Positions 35,905-47,512 of a stretch of DNA of 64,000 bases are shown here, piece by piece (positions within the stretch are counted from its first letter, which is position 1; the number at the start of each line of letters is the position of its first letter). The stretch comes from Hsuehochloa calcarea (lineage: Eukaryota > Streptophyta > Magnoliopsida > Poales > Poaceae). The stretch spans positions 22,172,177 through 22,236,176 of the forward strand of contig CM070596.1 of NCBI GenBank assembly GCA_036346395.1, written 5' to 3'. The notes below the pieces were generated by a model. That model was not told the DNA's origin. It was given only the letters and a program-made list of their open reading frames with translations, and made no database searches. The translations under genes and the position numbers were made by a program.

Positions 35905-38900
35905 ATGTTCCTCATCGTTAAGAATTGCTGTGTTCGTGTCATAATTGATGGCGGAAGCTGCAGTAACTTGGTGAATTCAGGATTGGTCAAGAAGCTTGGC
36001 TTGACCACACGTGCGCATCCTCACCCATACCACATTTAGTGGTTCAACAACAGTGGTAAGGTGAAGGTAACACAATCTGCTAGAGTACATTTTTTCATTG
36101 CTTTCTATCATGATGTTGTTGATTTCGACGTAGTACCTATGCAAGCATGTTCTCTTTTATTAGGTCGTCCATGGGAATTTGATACTGATGCAACTCATCA
36201 TGGTAGAAGTAATAAATACTCATTTATGCACAAAGGAAAGAAAATAACTTTGCTACCTTTGACGCCTACTGAAATTGTGAATTGTGATAAAGAGCTAGCT
36301 GAAAATGAGAAGAAAGAACTTGAACATGAATCTGAAAACCAACAAGTAGTGAAGAATATTTTCCCACCTGAGAAGAGCGGTTGGCACCTAGTTCTAAGAC
36401 CGAGGGAATTAAATTAAAGGGTTGTGTCATGCTTACAACCAAATCCGATCTTGCTAAAAATTTTCATCATGATATGCCATGCTATGCTTTGATATGTAAA
36501 GATACTATATTTTCACTTGATGATATATCTAGCTAAAGATATATCTAGCTATTTACCGTCTACTGTCACTAACCTTTTGCAGGCATATGAGGATGTATTT
36601 CCAACTGAAATACCCCCGGGATTACCACCTATTAGAGGGATTGAACACCAAATTGATTTAATTCCAGGAGCGACTTTGCCAAACTGTGCCGCGTATAGGA
36701 CCAATCCAGAAGAGACAAAGGAAATTCAACGACAAGTCCAAGACCTTTTGGACCGAGGGTACGTACGGGAAAGCCTTAGTTCTTGTGTTGTTCCTGTTCT
36801 TTTGGTTCCTAAGAAAGACGGTAGTTGGCGTATGTGTGTTGACTGTAGAGCCATTAATAATATCACCATACGGTATCGACATCCCATTCCTAGGTTAGAC
36901 GATATGCTTGATGAGTTGAGTGGTTCTACTCTTTTCACAAAGATTAACTTGCGTAGCAGGTACCACCAGATTAGAATGAAACTGGGAGATGAATGGAAAA
37001 CTACTTTTAAAACTAAGTTCGGATTAAATGAGTGGTTAGTGATGCCTTTTGGTTTAACTAATGCACCTAGCACTTTCATGTGTTTGATGAACGAAGTTTT
37101 GCGTGCTTTCATTGGGAAATTTGTGGGGTTTTATTTCGATGATATTCTGATCTATAGCAAGTCATATGAAGAACACATGGAGCATTTACATGATGTTTTT
37201 GATGTTTTGAGAGATGCACGTTTGTTTGGTAACCTTGAGAAGTGCACCTTTTGCACGGATCGAGTCTCTTTTCTTGGCTATGTTGTTACTCCACAGGGCA
37301 TCGAAGTTGATCAAGCCAAGATCGTCGCTATCCAGAGTTGGCCGCCTCCTAAAATAGTCACACAAGTACGGAGTTTTTTAGGGCTCGCTGGTTTCTATCG
37401 GTGATTTGTTTGGGATTTCAGCACCCTCGCTGCACCGCTGAATGAGCTTACAAAGAAGGGAGTGTCTTTTACATGTGCCACCATACAATAACAAGCTTTA
37501 GACGCTCTCAAATATAAGCTAACACACGCCCCTTTGCTTCAACTTCTCGATTTCAGCATGACTTTTGAATTAGAATGTGATGCTAGTGGCATAGGTCTTG
37601 GTGGTGTGTTAATTCAAGAAGGAAAACATGTTGCTTACTTTAGTGAAAAATTAAGTGGTCCTAGTTTGAACTATTCTACCTATGATAAAGAATTATATGC
37701 TCTAGTTCGAACTTTGGAAATATGGCAACATTATTTATGGTCCAAAGAGTTTGTAATACATTCTGATCGTGAATCTTTGAAGCATATTCGAAGTCAAACC
37801 AACCTGAACCGCAGACATGCTAAGTGGGTTGAGTTCATTGAGTCATTTTCCTACATCATTAAATATAAAAAGGGCAAAGAAAATATGATAGTTGATGCTT
37901 TGTCTAGGAGATATACCATGCTTTCACAACTTGACTTCAAAATCTTTGGATTGGAGACAATAAAGGAGCAATATGTGCATGACCTTGATTTTAAAGATGT
38001 GTTGCTAAATTATCAAAAGGGAAAGGGTTGGAATAATTTTGTGGTGCATGATGGGTTTATGTACCGTGCTAACAAGCTATGCATTCCAGCTAGCTCCGCT
38101 CATCTTTTGTTGTTACAGGAGGCGCATGGAGGAGGATTGATGGGTCACTTCGGCGTGAAGAAGACCGAGGATATTCTGACTCACCACTTTTATTGGCCAA
38201 AGATGAGGCGTGACGTCGAACGCTTCATTGCCCGCTGCACCACGTGCTAAAAAGCTAAGTCACGACTTAATCCCCATGGTTTATACATGCCTCTTCCTAT
38301 TCCAAGCATACATTGGGAAGATATTTCTATGGACTTTGTTTCAGGGCTTTCTAGAACAAAGAAGGGGAGGGATAGTATTTTTGTTGTCGTGGATAGATTC
38401 TCTAAGATGGCTCATTTTATATCATGTCACAAAAGTGATGATGCTACTAATGTTGTTGATTTGTTCTTTAAGGAAATCATTCGCTTGCATGGTATTCCGA
38501 ATACGATAGTTTCAGATCGTGATGCTAAATATTTTAGTCATTTTTTGAGAACCTTGTGGAGTAAGTTGGGGACTAATTAAGCTGTTATTTTCCACTACTT
38601 GTCATCCCCAAACCGATGGACAAACTGAGGTTGTCAATAGAACTTTGTCCACTATGCTTAGGGCTGTGCTTAAAAAGAACTTAAAAATGTGGGAGGACTG
38701 CTTGCCTCATGTGGAGTTTGCTTATAATCGTTCGCTGCATTCTACCACAAAGAAGTGTCCTTGTGAGATTGTTTATGGATTCACCCCTCATGCATCTATC
38801 GACTTGTTACCTCTTCCAGCTTCGGAGAAAGTAAATTTTGATGCTAAAAACGTGCTGAGTTGAAACTAAAGATGCATGAGACAACAAAAGATAACATTGA

Positions 38901-39162
38901 GATTATGAATGCTAAATATAAAGTTGCTGGTAGTCAGGGACGCAAGCATGTTTCTTTTGAACTTGGTGATCTTGTGTGGTTACACTTGCGTAAAGAACGA
39001 TTTCCTGAATTGAGAAAGTCTAAACTCATGCCACGTGCAGATGGTCCTTTTAAAGTTCTTGAACGTATTAATGATAATGCATATAAGTTAGACTTACCTG
39101 CAGATTTTGGGGTTAGCTCCAGCTTTAATATTGCAGATTTGCGGCCTTTCTTGGGTGCGTAG
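35905..39162 (+). pseudogene. pol of the CRM-like element (PR-RT-RH-IN)
   Basis: Protease: IIDGGSCSNLVNSGLVKKLGL near 35940 and CSLLLGRPWEFD near 36160. RT (36517-37404, open): RGYVRESLSSC, KDGSWRMCVDCRAINN, RSRYHQIRM and the catalytic box FYFDDILIYSKS at about 37130, ending at a TGA in place of Arg (LAGFYR then stop). RNase H (37534-37910): ECDASGIGLGGVL, FSEKLSGPSLNYSTYDKELYAL, HSDRESLKHI. Integrase: HHCC zinc region LLLQEAHGGGLMGHFG...HFYWPKMRRDVERFIARCTTC ending in a TAA, core SIHWEDISMDFVSGL, FVVVDRFSKMAHF, TIVSDRDAKYF, then after a TAA the TDGQTEVVNRTLSTML part, and C-terminal GDLVWLHLRKERF to FLGA before a TAG at 39160. Five or more nonsense changes; domain order and lengths are otherwise normal. 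Confidence 0.85.
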
Positions 39163-39420
39163 GATGATCTTGAGTCGAGGACGACTCCAATTCAAGAAGG
39201 GGAGGGTGATGAGAACATCACTTCTACTGATATGAACACTCCTCTTCTTACTACTTTGAATGATGTGCAAGGTCCAATTACTCGGACGCGTGCTCGTCAA
39301 CTTATTTATCAGGTAAATTTGTTTCTAGGGTTGAGTGTATTATTTGAGAACTCTATGATGCTGCCTAACGAAGATGATTTACTTGTACTTAGAAATCTAG
39401 GACTACGACCAGTTCCGTAG
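39163..39420 (+). other. CR-motif extension of pol reading into the 3' LTR
   Basis: Directly after the TAG at 39160-39162 the same frame continues without a stop to 39418: first DDLESRTTPIQEGEGDE across the polypurine tract, then, inside the LTR, DVQGPITRTRARQLIYQVN and a hydrophobic tail LFENSMMLPNEDDLLVLRNLG. In CRM chromoviruses the integrase ends in such a CR motif, partly encoded by the 3' LTR, thought to guide integration to centromeric chromatin. The TAG here would be a degenerative mutation of that frame. Confidence 0.6.
39194..39206 (+). other. Polypurine tract of the CRM-like element
   Basis: AAGAAGGGGAGGG immediately before the 3' LTR start TGATGAG at 39207. It is also part of the coding frame described above. 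Confidence 0.8.
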
Positions 39421-41925
39421 AGTCTACGACCACTTCAAGAAGGCATACGACCAGTGTCACCAGTACTCAGTGAGCCTAGTACTCGTTGGACACAATCTAC
39501 GACCAGAGGTAGCATGGACTCCTCAAGACCACCCTAGGACCAGTTCTACGACCAGTTCTTCGACCAGAGATGTCGCGTCACCGTTTTGGCCTAATAGGGC
39601 CTTATAAGCGTGTCGAGATCGGAGTCCAGGTTGTGTACGCCTCTTCCGCGGCCACACAACCCTAGGTTGACCTCCTCACGTCCCCCTATATATATACAGT
39701 AGCCATCATAGTTTAGGGTGTGTTTTTCTTTGAGATTATTCTGTTTAGCCGTCTCGCCGCACGTTGGGTTGAGGAACCCAACATTGTGTGCTTCATCTAT
39801 ATTCGTAATACAATATTAGATTGCATCTTCTACTCTCTTACTTGTGTTCTCGATTCACATGCAGGAGATAGCCTTCTTGGCGAGGTTGTAGGACCGTAAA
39901 GGCGACTAGGGGGGTGAATAGGCGCTTTCTCAACTTTCTCGTCTAAATCAAATTCAACACGAACTTTACTCCTTTAGCTATGAAAGCTAAGAAGATCGAG
40001 AAGCGCACGATGGAAGCCTTGTGTGAATTCGATAACCCCGACAACCACACGACACAAAAGTGGAGACTTAATCTCAAAGGGCAGATCTGGGCACAGGCGG
40101 TCTGACCGGCTACCAAGGGCGGTCTGACCGATGGCCAACGAGCGGTCGGACGGCTATCGATCGGCGGTCGGACCGGTGGAAATCGGTTCGACCCATAGAT
40201 TTAGCGGTCTGAAGCGCGCATCGGACCGTCGTTATAAAATCGGTCGATCAGCTCACCCAAAGATCAAAAATCAATCCCAAATCCAAAACGAAATTTGATC
40301 CAACTTTTGATTCAACCAATGAAACTTGACCAAATTTCGAGCACACCTCCCTAATGATATTAGAGACCTATTTCTAGCGACGATCCTTCAGATCCACTTC
40401 GCAGAATCGATCTCTCAAGGATTTAACAAAGAAGTGCACAAACCCTAGAAATACAAAAATCTTTGATTCAAGACTTGCTTGTGGGGGTTGATGGTCTAGA
40501 TGATTCTAGGAGTATCCCCACACATCAAAGCAAGACAAAGTGGGTCAATAGACCAAGTTTAACCACTTGAATCAAGGAAGCACCAAATTCATCCAAATGA
40601 GAGAAGAACACAAAAGAGAGACAAATGAACTCTCAAGCAAGCATCACAAGATTGATTGATCTCACAAGATGCTTACAAAGCCACTCCCTCAAGGAGGACA
40701 AGAGCTCACCAAGGAGCAACCACAATATCTCCCTCTCTTCCTCTCCAAACCCTAACCCTAGAAAAGGCTAAAGAAAAACCAAATGAAAGCTTCAAGGGGT
40801 TTTACATCTCTTCCTTCTCTATTTATAGGAGAGGCCTAGGGTTTCACTTTTGGGACCCACTCACACATGGGACCCACACACATAACTATTGAAGCAATCG
40901 TCTGCTTCACCACGTGTAGGTTGATCAGCGGTTCTCATCGATGCCAAGCCTCTCTTGTCGAATCCCATCGAACCTCCCAGAGACTCGCACCGACTTAGTG
41001 CATCGCCGATCCAACCAACCAATGACCGAACCACCCGCTCGATCCATCTTGCCCATCTCGCACCATGCTTGAGTCACACGACCTCACCCGGTATCCATGA
41101 TCGTTCTGGACCTCAGCTCTCCAAGCGTAGTCCCGATCCACCTCACCGATGACGTCGTTGACCTGCAAGCCACCTGCAAAGCAATAGACAAACAAACTAT
41201 TTTCGGGAACAAGTTCTTCACAACTTGACCCACGCCACTCCGCAATGCAATATACATCAATAAAGCATTGATAACCAAACATAAACCACTATCAAAACAC
41301 ATCAATGCAAACTTGGTTAACCTCCAAGTCAACGGCGGTCTGACCGCCCCACAAAGCCGGTCCGACCGATTTCAGGCCGGTCGGACCGATCCCACAACGG
41401 CGGTCGGATCACCAAAAAGACTTAGCAAAATTCCAACTTGAAAATCCAAACCTTCGGAATTTTCAACTCAATAGAACTTTTGACTGGAGCTCCAAAATGA
41501 TGCGACCACATCCGTGAGACTCCTCACCGCCTACACAACCTATTTTGGCTTAGCTCCAAAGCCACTTTTAGGTCGGCCGGTCCGACCGCAACCACCGCCG
41601 GTCCGATTGCTCCACGGGCGGTTCGACGCCCACACCACCGGTCGGACCGCCTGTGGTCTGACAACTTGAAGCAAACCCCGAAAACGCGAGATTTTGCAAA
41701 CCAACAAAGCCATTGCCAATTAACTCATCATCCTGAGATCGTGCACATATCCTCACGATATCCACAAAGGTCAACCGCGTTCGGCACGGTTGATAACCAT
41801 CAGAGAAATGGTGTAGTGATTGCGAGGGGTTTGATCTGCTCGTCGAGCCTTCTGATCATTAACGCCGAGTTCTCCACAATCGACTTATCAAGTACCTTTC
41901 GAAAGATCGGGCCACCGTCACATCA
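39207..41925 (+). repeat. 3' LTR of the CRM-like element, interrupted
   Basis: Segments 39207-39896 and 41772-41925 together match the 5' LTR. The TATA-type run is at 39687-39696 and the end is CCGTCACATCA at 41925, followed by the duplication GCCAT. The 1870-base family-A LTR splits it near GGCGAGGT. Confidence 0.85.
39897..41766 (-). mobile_element. LTR family A inside the CRM-like 3' LTR
   Basis: It starts TGTAGGACCGTAAAGG and ends CACGATATCCACA. The flanks are GAGGT (39892-39896) and AAGGT (41767-41771), a 5-base duplication with one mismatch. The uninterrupted host sequence GCGAGGTCAACC is seen at the same place in the 5' LTR, near 33098. A minus-strand TATA element lies at about 40820-40827 (CTATTTATAGG on plus). 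It is the third nesting level: genome, element B, CRM-like element, LTR A. Confidence 0.85.
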
Positions 41926-42808
41926 GCCATCATATGATGATTTGATAGATATGCTAGAGAATCTAAATGAATCTATTGGGAAAGAGAACACATCTCTCTT
42001 CAAAATAATTATGATGTGCTAAAAGATGACTCTCTCCTCAAGGAATTCACTAGATCCAAGGTGGATATAGGCATAACATGTGATTTTTTAGATGATATGA
42101 CATGTGTAGTTGCTAACCCGTGCATTGCATCGAAGGTTAGCATACCCACTTCTTATGATGATTTTCTATATGCTCCTTGTAGCTCAAAATTATACGCTTG
42201 TTCTTCCTCTACGCTTGTTGAAACTAATCTTGTAGAGGAAAATGAAGAGCTCAAGGCCTAAGGCAAGAAATTGACAATTGACTTGGAAGAAAGCTTCAAA
42301 TGGAAGGCCACCCTTGATGATATATTGAGAAAACAAAGAAGCTTACAAGATGAGTGACATTGGCTTCGTTTCCAAGAATAAGGAAAATAGCAGAACAAGA
42401 CACAATCAAAGACATACAAAGATCATCAAGTGTTGTGGCTGCAACGAGAAGGGCCACAATGCCTCGGTATGCCCAAATAAAGTGGATATCAAGTGAAGAC
42501 ATTCTAAGAAGAGACAAACCTGCAAGGAGCAAGAAAAGAAGACAAAAAGGGGATGTAAAAGCCAACTTGCTACAGCTGCTGGAAAAAGGGACATATTGGT
42601 AAACAATGCCCCATGGGTACACTCCTTAGCCTATCCTTTATAATGACATTATTTGCTTTCGAAATATAAAGATGGTAGGGTGATTGCTAGAATTGTTAGT
42701 TCACCAAAAATTATTGCTATGGCCATTTAGGTGCCCAAATCTCTTGTGACTACATTTAAGGATCTAACCGAATTTGGGTACAAAAAGTGCTTAACATGCT
42801 AAATAGGT

Positions 42809-44564
42809 ACTTGGAGAGGCATTGTAGGCTTGATTCATTCAAATAGAGGTAGATTCCACCATGTGTCATTTTGGAGCCAAGCATGAGGATGATGTTCTCA
42901 AATCATTAACCAATGTTACTTCGGTAACAAGTATTTACATTGAAGTATCTAGCCCCTAGCCTTGTGTAGGATGCATTCATACAAATCCATTTCGAAATGT
43001 GTAATTGCTCTTATTCAAAACATTCATTGTTGCAATCTTGAGCAAGAAGGATGTGGCATATTAAGCGGGAGTACTAAGTCATATTCATGTATATCATATC
43101 CCTAAGTGTGCTCAAATAAATTAAGTACTAGTAATGTTTTTCAAAATTGAGTATTTTAGCCAAAAAGTAAAAAAATCATAACTATTGGTAATCTTGTGAG
43201 AAACTAGTTGCAAAATATATACAAATATTTTCCAAAGGTTTTGGTTCTAGAAAAAAAACCTATTTTAAGCGAAAATGAGTTTCTAGCCAAAATTCTAGAT
43301 CATTGTATCTTGCTTTTGACATAAATTAGATTTTTGTGTAAAATCTATTCTAAAAGGAATTTGAAAACCATCCCAAAATGAATATCCTAAAGTTGGCTAC
43401 CTTTTTGGTATTCAAAAGATTTCGAAAAGGCCAACCTAACAAAAGTTATTTGATTTTGAAACTTATCCAAAATACTATTTTAACCTAAGTGATCGCTTTC
43501 TAGCACTTAAGTGAATTTTGTCATTTGAGCCAAAAGCATTCACATAAATAGGTCCATAATGGTATGCATGACTCATACATGCAATTGGATGCTTTAAATA
43601 CCATGAAATACTCAATTTGGCTCTTTTGGGGAAGTTTCATGAAAATAAGATCTTTTTACGAAAACAAAAGCTTAAGTTATAATAAAAAAAACATTTTATA
43701 ATTGGATTTTTAAGGGCTATATAAGTTAAAAATGTTCCAAATATGTTTATGTGGTTGATTCTGTGAAACTTTGGATCAAAATACAACATTTCCAAATTTT
43801 CTCCAAAATTCAAAACTGAATCTTTTGTCAGGTTTAGTCTCACTCGGTCTGATCGGCCGCCCCCGGTGGTCTAACCGCTAGCCCACCGATCCGACCGCCT
43901 GTGCCCAGCACTCAGACCGGTCCATCAAGTGGGACTTCCTCTTTTATTCCCCAAAACATTTTCTCCTCAAACTCTTCGATCAGACCTCCTTTGAACCCAA
44001 AAACAAGTTCTCTCTCTCTCCTCCAGCTACCCCTCACCTCTCTGCCCGTGGATCTCTTTCCCCGGCCACCGGTTTTGCGTCCCTTGCTTATTCCTCAATC
44101 CTGTGAAAAGCTAGGTGGAGGAAGTTTCCCAAATCTAGCTTTGTTGCTTCAAGATTTGTCAAGGATTCATCTCTCTTCATCTCATCTCATCATCTAAGCC
44201 AGTAATATCTCAATCTCTACTCACAATTTAACCACATTATGATTTCCCCCAAATTTCTAGGTTTGACATTAATATCCTTAATTCATTCAAATTGGTGGAA
44301 ATTTTTTGACATGCAAGTAGATGGGGATTAGATTAACAAGTGTTCATATTGCCAATACATAGAATCTTTATTTGTGGATTGCTTCCAAATTTCCATTGCA
44401 ACCTATGCCACTGACGGTCTGACCGACCGGCTGGAGGTTCGACCGATCGTGGTAGCGGTGCGACTGCCCGTGATAGAGGGTTTCAGTAAAAATGGCATTA
44501 TGAATTATTGTAATCTTATTCTTTGAACTCCTTTGTTAATCCTTGCTGTCTTTTCACAACAACT
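42809..44564 (+). other. Spacer of element B between gag and ORF2
   Basis: No coding motif, and in particular no copia protease, integrase, RT or RNase H, is seen. It is AT-rich up to 43800, with TTTTGGCCAAAA-like stretches; a cluster of CGGTCnGACC-type motifs lies at 43840-43925 and again at 44415-44470. In a full SIRE element this is where pol would lie. Confidence 0.45.
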
Positions 44565-45946
44565 ATGCCGCGCAAGAGGACAGTAAGTCGTCTCGCTGCT
44601 CCCCCTCTTCGTCAAAAGGAAAGGGGCAAATTGAGGATGAGTATGAAGAGGAGGTTGAAGAAGAAGAAGAAGTGAGTGGCAATAGTGACAACATCAATGA
44701 CAACTATGAGGAGTCAACAATGAGGATAAGGATTAGGATGACACTCCGAATCAAACTCCTTTCATTTGTCTTGATGTGTCAAGGATAAAGAGTGAAAAAT
44801 ACACCATGTTAAGGCATGTCAACCAATTTCGCTTTCCAAAGAATGCTACTGAGGGTATGTTCAACACTCTCTTTCAACAAGTGATTTATCACATATATTA
44901 TGCAAAGAAAAAGTTTTCCAAACACCGTTTTGTGAAGTGGAGCTACTTGGGACAGAATCCAGTTTACAATGGATTATATTGCCTTTTTCGGAGTGTAAAC
45001 TTGGATTCTTTGGTTTCTTTGAGATGCAACTTCCACGCCAAAGAAATTCATCAATTTTATGCCACAGTCTTCGTGTCCCTTGATTTATGACCATCTTATT
45101 TGGATGACGGGACATGATCAACTAGGAGTTTCCATAGATGAGTTTCAGAGTGCTTTGGGATTAGGTGATTCAAGAGGGATTAAAGTGCATCTTCATGAAC
45201 CTCTTGCTCTCACTCGGGTGGATAGATATTATGATCAAGGAAATCATTTTGTACGCAAAAGAGTAAGTGGTCTTCTCCCTCTTCCTAGCATTATCAATAG
45301 GATCATGAAAACTTCATTTTTTTTCCCTAGGAGTGGAAATAATAATGAGCTACATGGGCGTGCTTGGAATGTAGTGAAGTACATTATGGACGACACTTGA
45401 TTTGATGTGATGAATTTAATAATGAGAGAGATTGCCACATCAAAGGGAGATAAGGCCAAAAAGTATATACTTTACTTCCTACATAATGAAGCTCATTTAA
45501 ATCAAGATTGACTTTGATTGTCCTTATGATGTGGAGCACAAAGAATACAAATAAAGAGATGCTCCTCCTCAGGTGCCCCTTCCACCTCCTCCTCAGCCTC
45601 AAGGGAAAGGATTGCCTCCTCAAGCACATCCAGGGCAGCAGGCTCCTCTGGAGCAAGATCTAGTCATGGTAGCACTTCTACATCTTCAGTCGAGCTTCAA
45701 CCGCATGGATACCAAATTTGATCAAATGCATGAGGTTCAGATTGAGACTAGAGCCATGGTGGAAGGATTGAACACAAGGTTTGATGTAATAGACTCGAGG
45801 GTCACACATCTGGATGAGAGGTTCACAGAGTATCAGCAACAGCAGGCACCCTTGGTCTATCAAAGATATGGATGTGGTCATCGCCCTCCCTCTGTCTTTC
45901 AGCGAGGTGATCATCCATCCTCGTCGGGCACCCCTCCTCATTCCTA
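44565..45946 (+). pseudogene. Accessory ORF (ORF2) of element B, copy 2
   Basis: The start MPRKRT is at ATG 44565. A frame change leads into an acidic stretch (EDEYEEEVEEEEE), then LRHVNQFRFPKNATEGMFN, FVKWSYLGQNPVYNGLYCLF, CNFHAKEIHQFYATVF, and after a shift DHLIWMTGHDQLGVSIDEFQSALGL, HGRAWNVVKYIMDD, FDVMNLIMREIATSKGDKAKK. It ends in a Pro/Gln-rich stretch and a probable coiled coil (FNRMDTKFDQMHEVQIETRAM, FDVIDSRVTHLDERF) with a stop at 45945. The same modules in the same order occur on the minus strand at 4321-5694. No catalytic motif is visible. Its place between gag and the polypurine tract is that of the extra ORF of SIRE/Maximus elements. Three to four frame breaks. Confidence 0.6.
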
Positions 45947-46462
45947 GAGTTTCTTGGAGAGTCCCTTTTGGTATTTGATGCCAAGGGGGGAAGAAGAATT
46001 GAAGAATTGAAGAATGGAAGCAAGATCTAGTCATTAAAACTTAGTGTTTTTCTTATTTTAGGTCAATAGACCTTGTCTTGTGAGGATAAGCTTAGACATA
46101 TTTTGGACACTTGAACGCTTTATGACTTGTTATGAATTGTGATTTTATTCAATATATAGCGTTTTATTGTTATGTCATGCTTCCATGTATTCAATATATA
46201 GAGAAAACTCTGCCAATTTTTTTAAAAAAAATCCACATATATGCATGAATTTCTTTCAAATCTCATATGCACATGTTGAGGGAGAGTTTTACCTATCTGT
46301 TGTGGTTTTGCTAGCAATTGATTCAAAATCTTTTTTGGTTCCACTCAAATGATTTAATTGATATCAAAGCCATCCAAGAGTATACAATTTGTTCTGTACT
46401 CAATGTATACTCGAAAAATCACTTCCAATTCCTTATTTGTTGAGGATTGTCATCAATTACTA

Positions 46463-46475
46463 CAAAATGGGAGAT
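46463..46475 (+). other. Polypurine tract of element B
   Basis: CAAAATGGGAGAT directly before the LTR start TAAAG at 46476; the same GGGAGAT precedes the minus-strand copy at 3934. Confidence 0.6.
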
Positions 46476-47512
46476 TAAAGAATCTAGACCCACCATTATG
46501 AGTTAATTGAGTATTTTGGTAATTAATGACAATTGTCATGTGGACTAACATTTTCTATAAGTTGGTGAAATAGTTGAGTCCTATGATGACAAAGACTTAT
46601 GATGTCATCGTGTGTTGATGAACATCAAGATAAGGTCATGAAGTAAAGAAGATCATCACGCGTTGATGATAGTCAAGTCAAGATTCCGGACTTGGAGTAA
46701 AGATATTCGTCATCAAGTGATCACTCCAAGATGGATGCTCAAGACAAAGATATGACTAGCATAGGCTAGGGATATGTTCCTTAGTCATCTTACCGGTCTC
46801 GGTATTTGGTGTGGAGACCGGTTTACTAGTATAGGTTGTCATACTATTAAGAGGAGTCTTGACTAGTAGCTTGAGTATGTCTTGTGTTGATAGCTCTTAG
46901 TGCTTGTTGTAGCTCTCTTTAGCATGTTACCAATATTTACGAATGAGTTTTGCAAATAGTTGAGGCTCATGCATAACCCTTGTAGCATGTGACTTTAATT
47001 TACGAATGTGCTTTGCAAATGGTTTAAGTCCATGTACCAAATTCCTTGTGGCGTGATTCTAAAAGTCAGCAAATGTGTTTTGCAACTTGTTGAGAATCTT
47101 GCATTCATCTCTTGTTTGCATCGTGCATCAATTGGCAAGTGTGTTTAGCAAACTGAATCGAAGTGAGATGCAAAATCTATTTTCAGCCTTGTTGGTAGTG
47201 GGCGGTCTGACAGCACCCCTTTGGGAAGTCTAACTAGCCCTTGATCGGTATGACTGGCTTAGTGCCCGTCTAATAACCTGGCGGTCGATCACCATGTTGA
47301 CCGGTATGACGGTGGGAAACCGGTCTGACCGCCATGTGTTGGCCGATCTAACCGGCTCGATAGTCAGCCTCCCCAGTTAGCTTTTTCTAGAGGAGGTGTT
47401 TTCTAGTTTTTAGTTGGCTCCTCTATGGAGCGGTCTGACCAGCCCATGTGAGGGTGGTCAGTCTAGTTGGGTGTCCAACGACTAGTTTTTATAGCCGTTG
47501 GAGCTAGGGCGG

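Larger units (their letters stand above)
32380..41925 (+). mobile_element. CRM-like Ty3/gypsy chromovirus element
   Basis: Complete order: 5' LTR, tRNA-Met primer site, leader, gag, protease, RT, RNase H, integrase, polypurine tract, 3' LTR. It is flanked by the perfect duplication GCCAT (32375-32379 and 41926-41930). Both LTRs start TGATGAG and end ATCA. A family-A LTR sits inside the 3' LTR. The CRM assignment rests on the GIEHQIDLIPGA...RYRHPIPRLDDMLDEL RT type, the integrase C-terminus GDLVWLHLRKERFPELRKSKLMPR, and a pol frame that continues into the 3' LTR with an ITRTRARQL motif, as in centromeric retrotransposons. The LTRs differ at about a dozen places in the first 150 bases, mostly transitions, so the insertion is not young. 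Stops in gag and pol make it defective. Confidence 0.8.
29455..42808 (+). pseudogene. Copia gag of element B, split by two insertions
   Basis: Segments 29455-29964, 31846-32379 and 41931-42808 form one gag. Order: APHFDGSNYAY then a TAG where Trp is usual, KIRMTIYIKAMG, the UBN2 domain (DVWTTLMEF, VKLYRLKLKYESF, LPDKYETLVILFLNSS), RMTSTTLLGNLIT, an acidic stretch, then zinc knuckle 1 CYNCQEKGHIVSQC (32130-32175). After the CRM-like insertion follow SYDDLIDMLENLNE, a Cys-rich coiled region, and two more CCHC knuckles (CGCNEKGHNASVC near 42435 and CYSCWKKGHIGKQC near 42568). The IWVPKSLVTT-like end lies near 42730-42760. Three zinc knuckles and a long C-terminal part fit SIRE/Maximus gags. Stops and frameshifts near 29750, 42020 and 42260 inactivate it. 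No pol follows. Confidence 0.65.
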
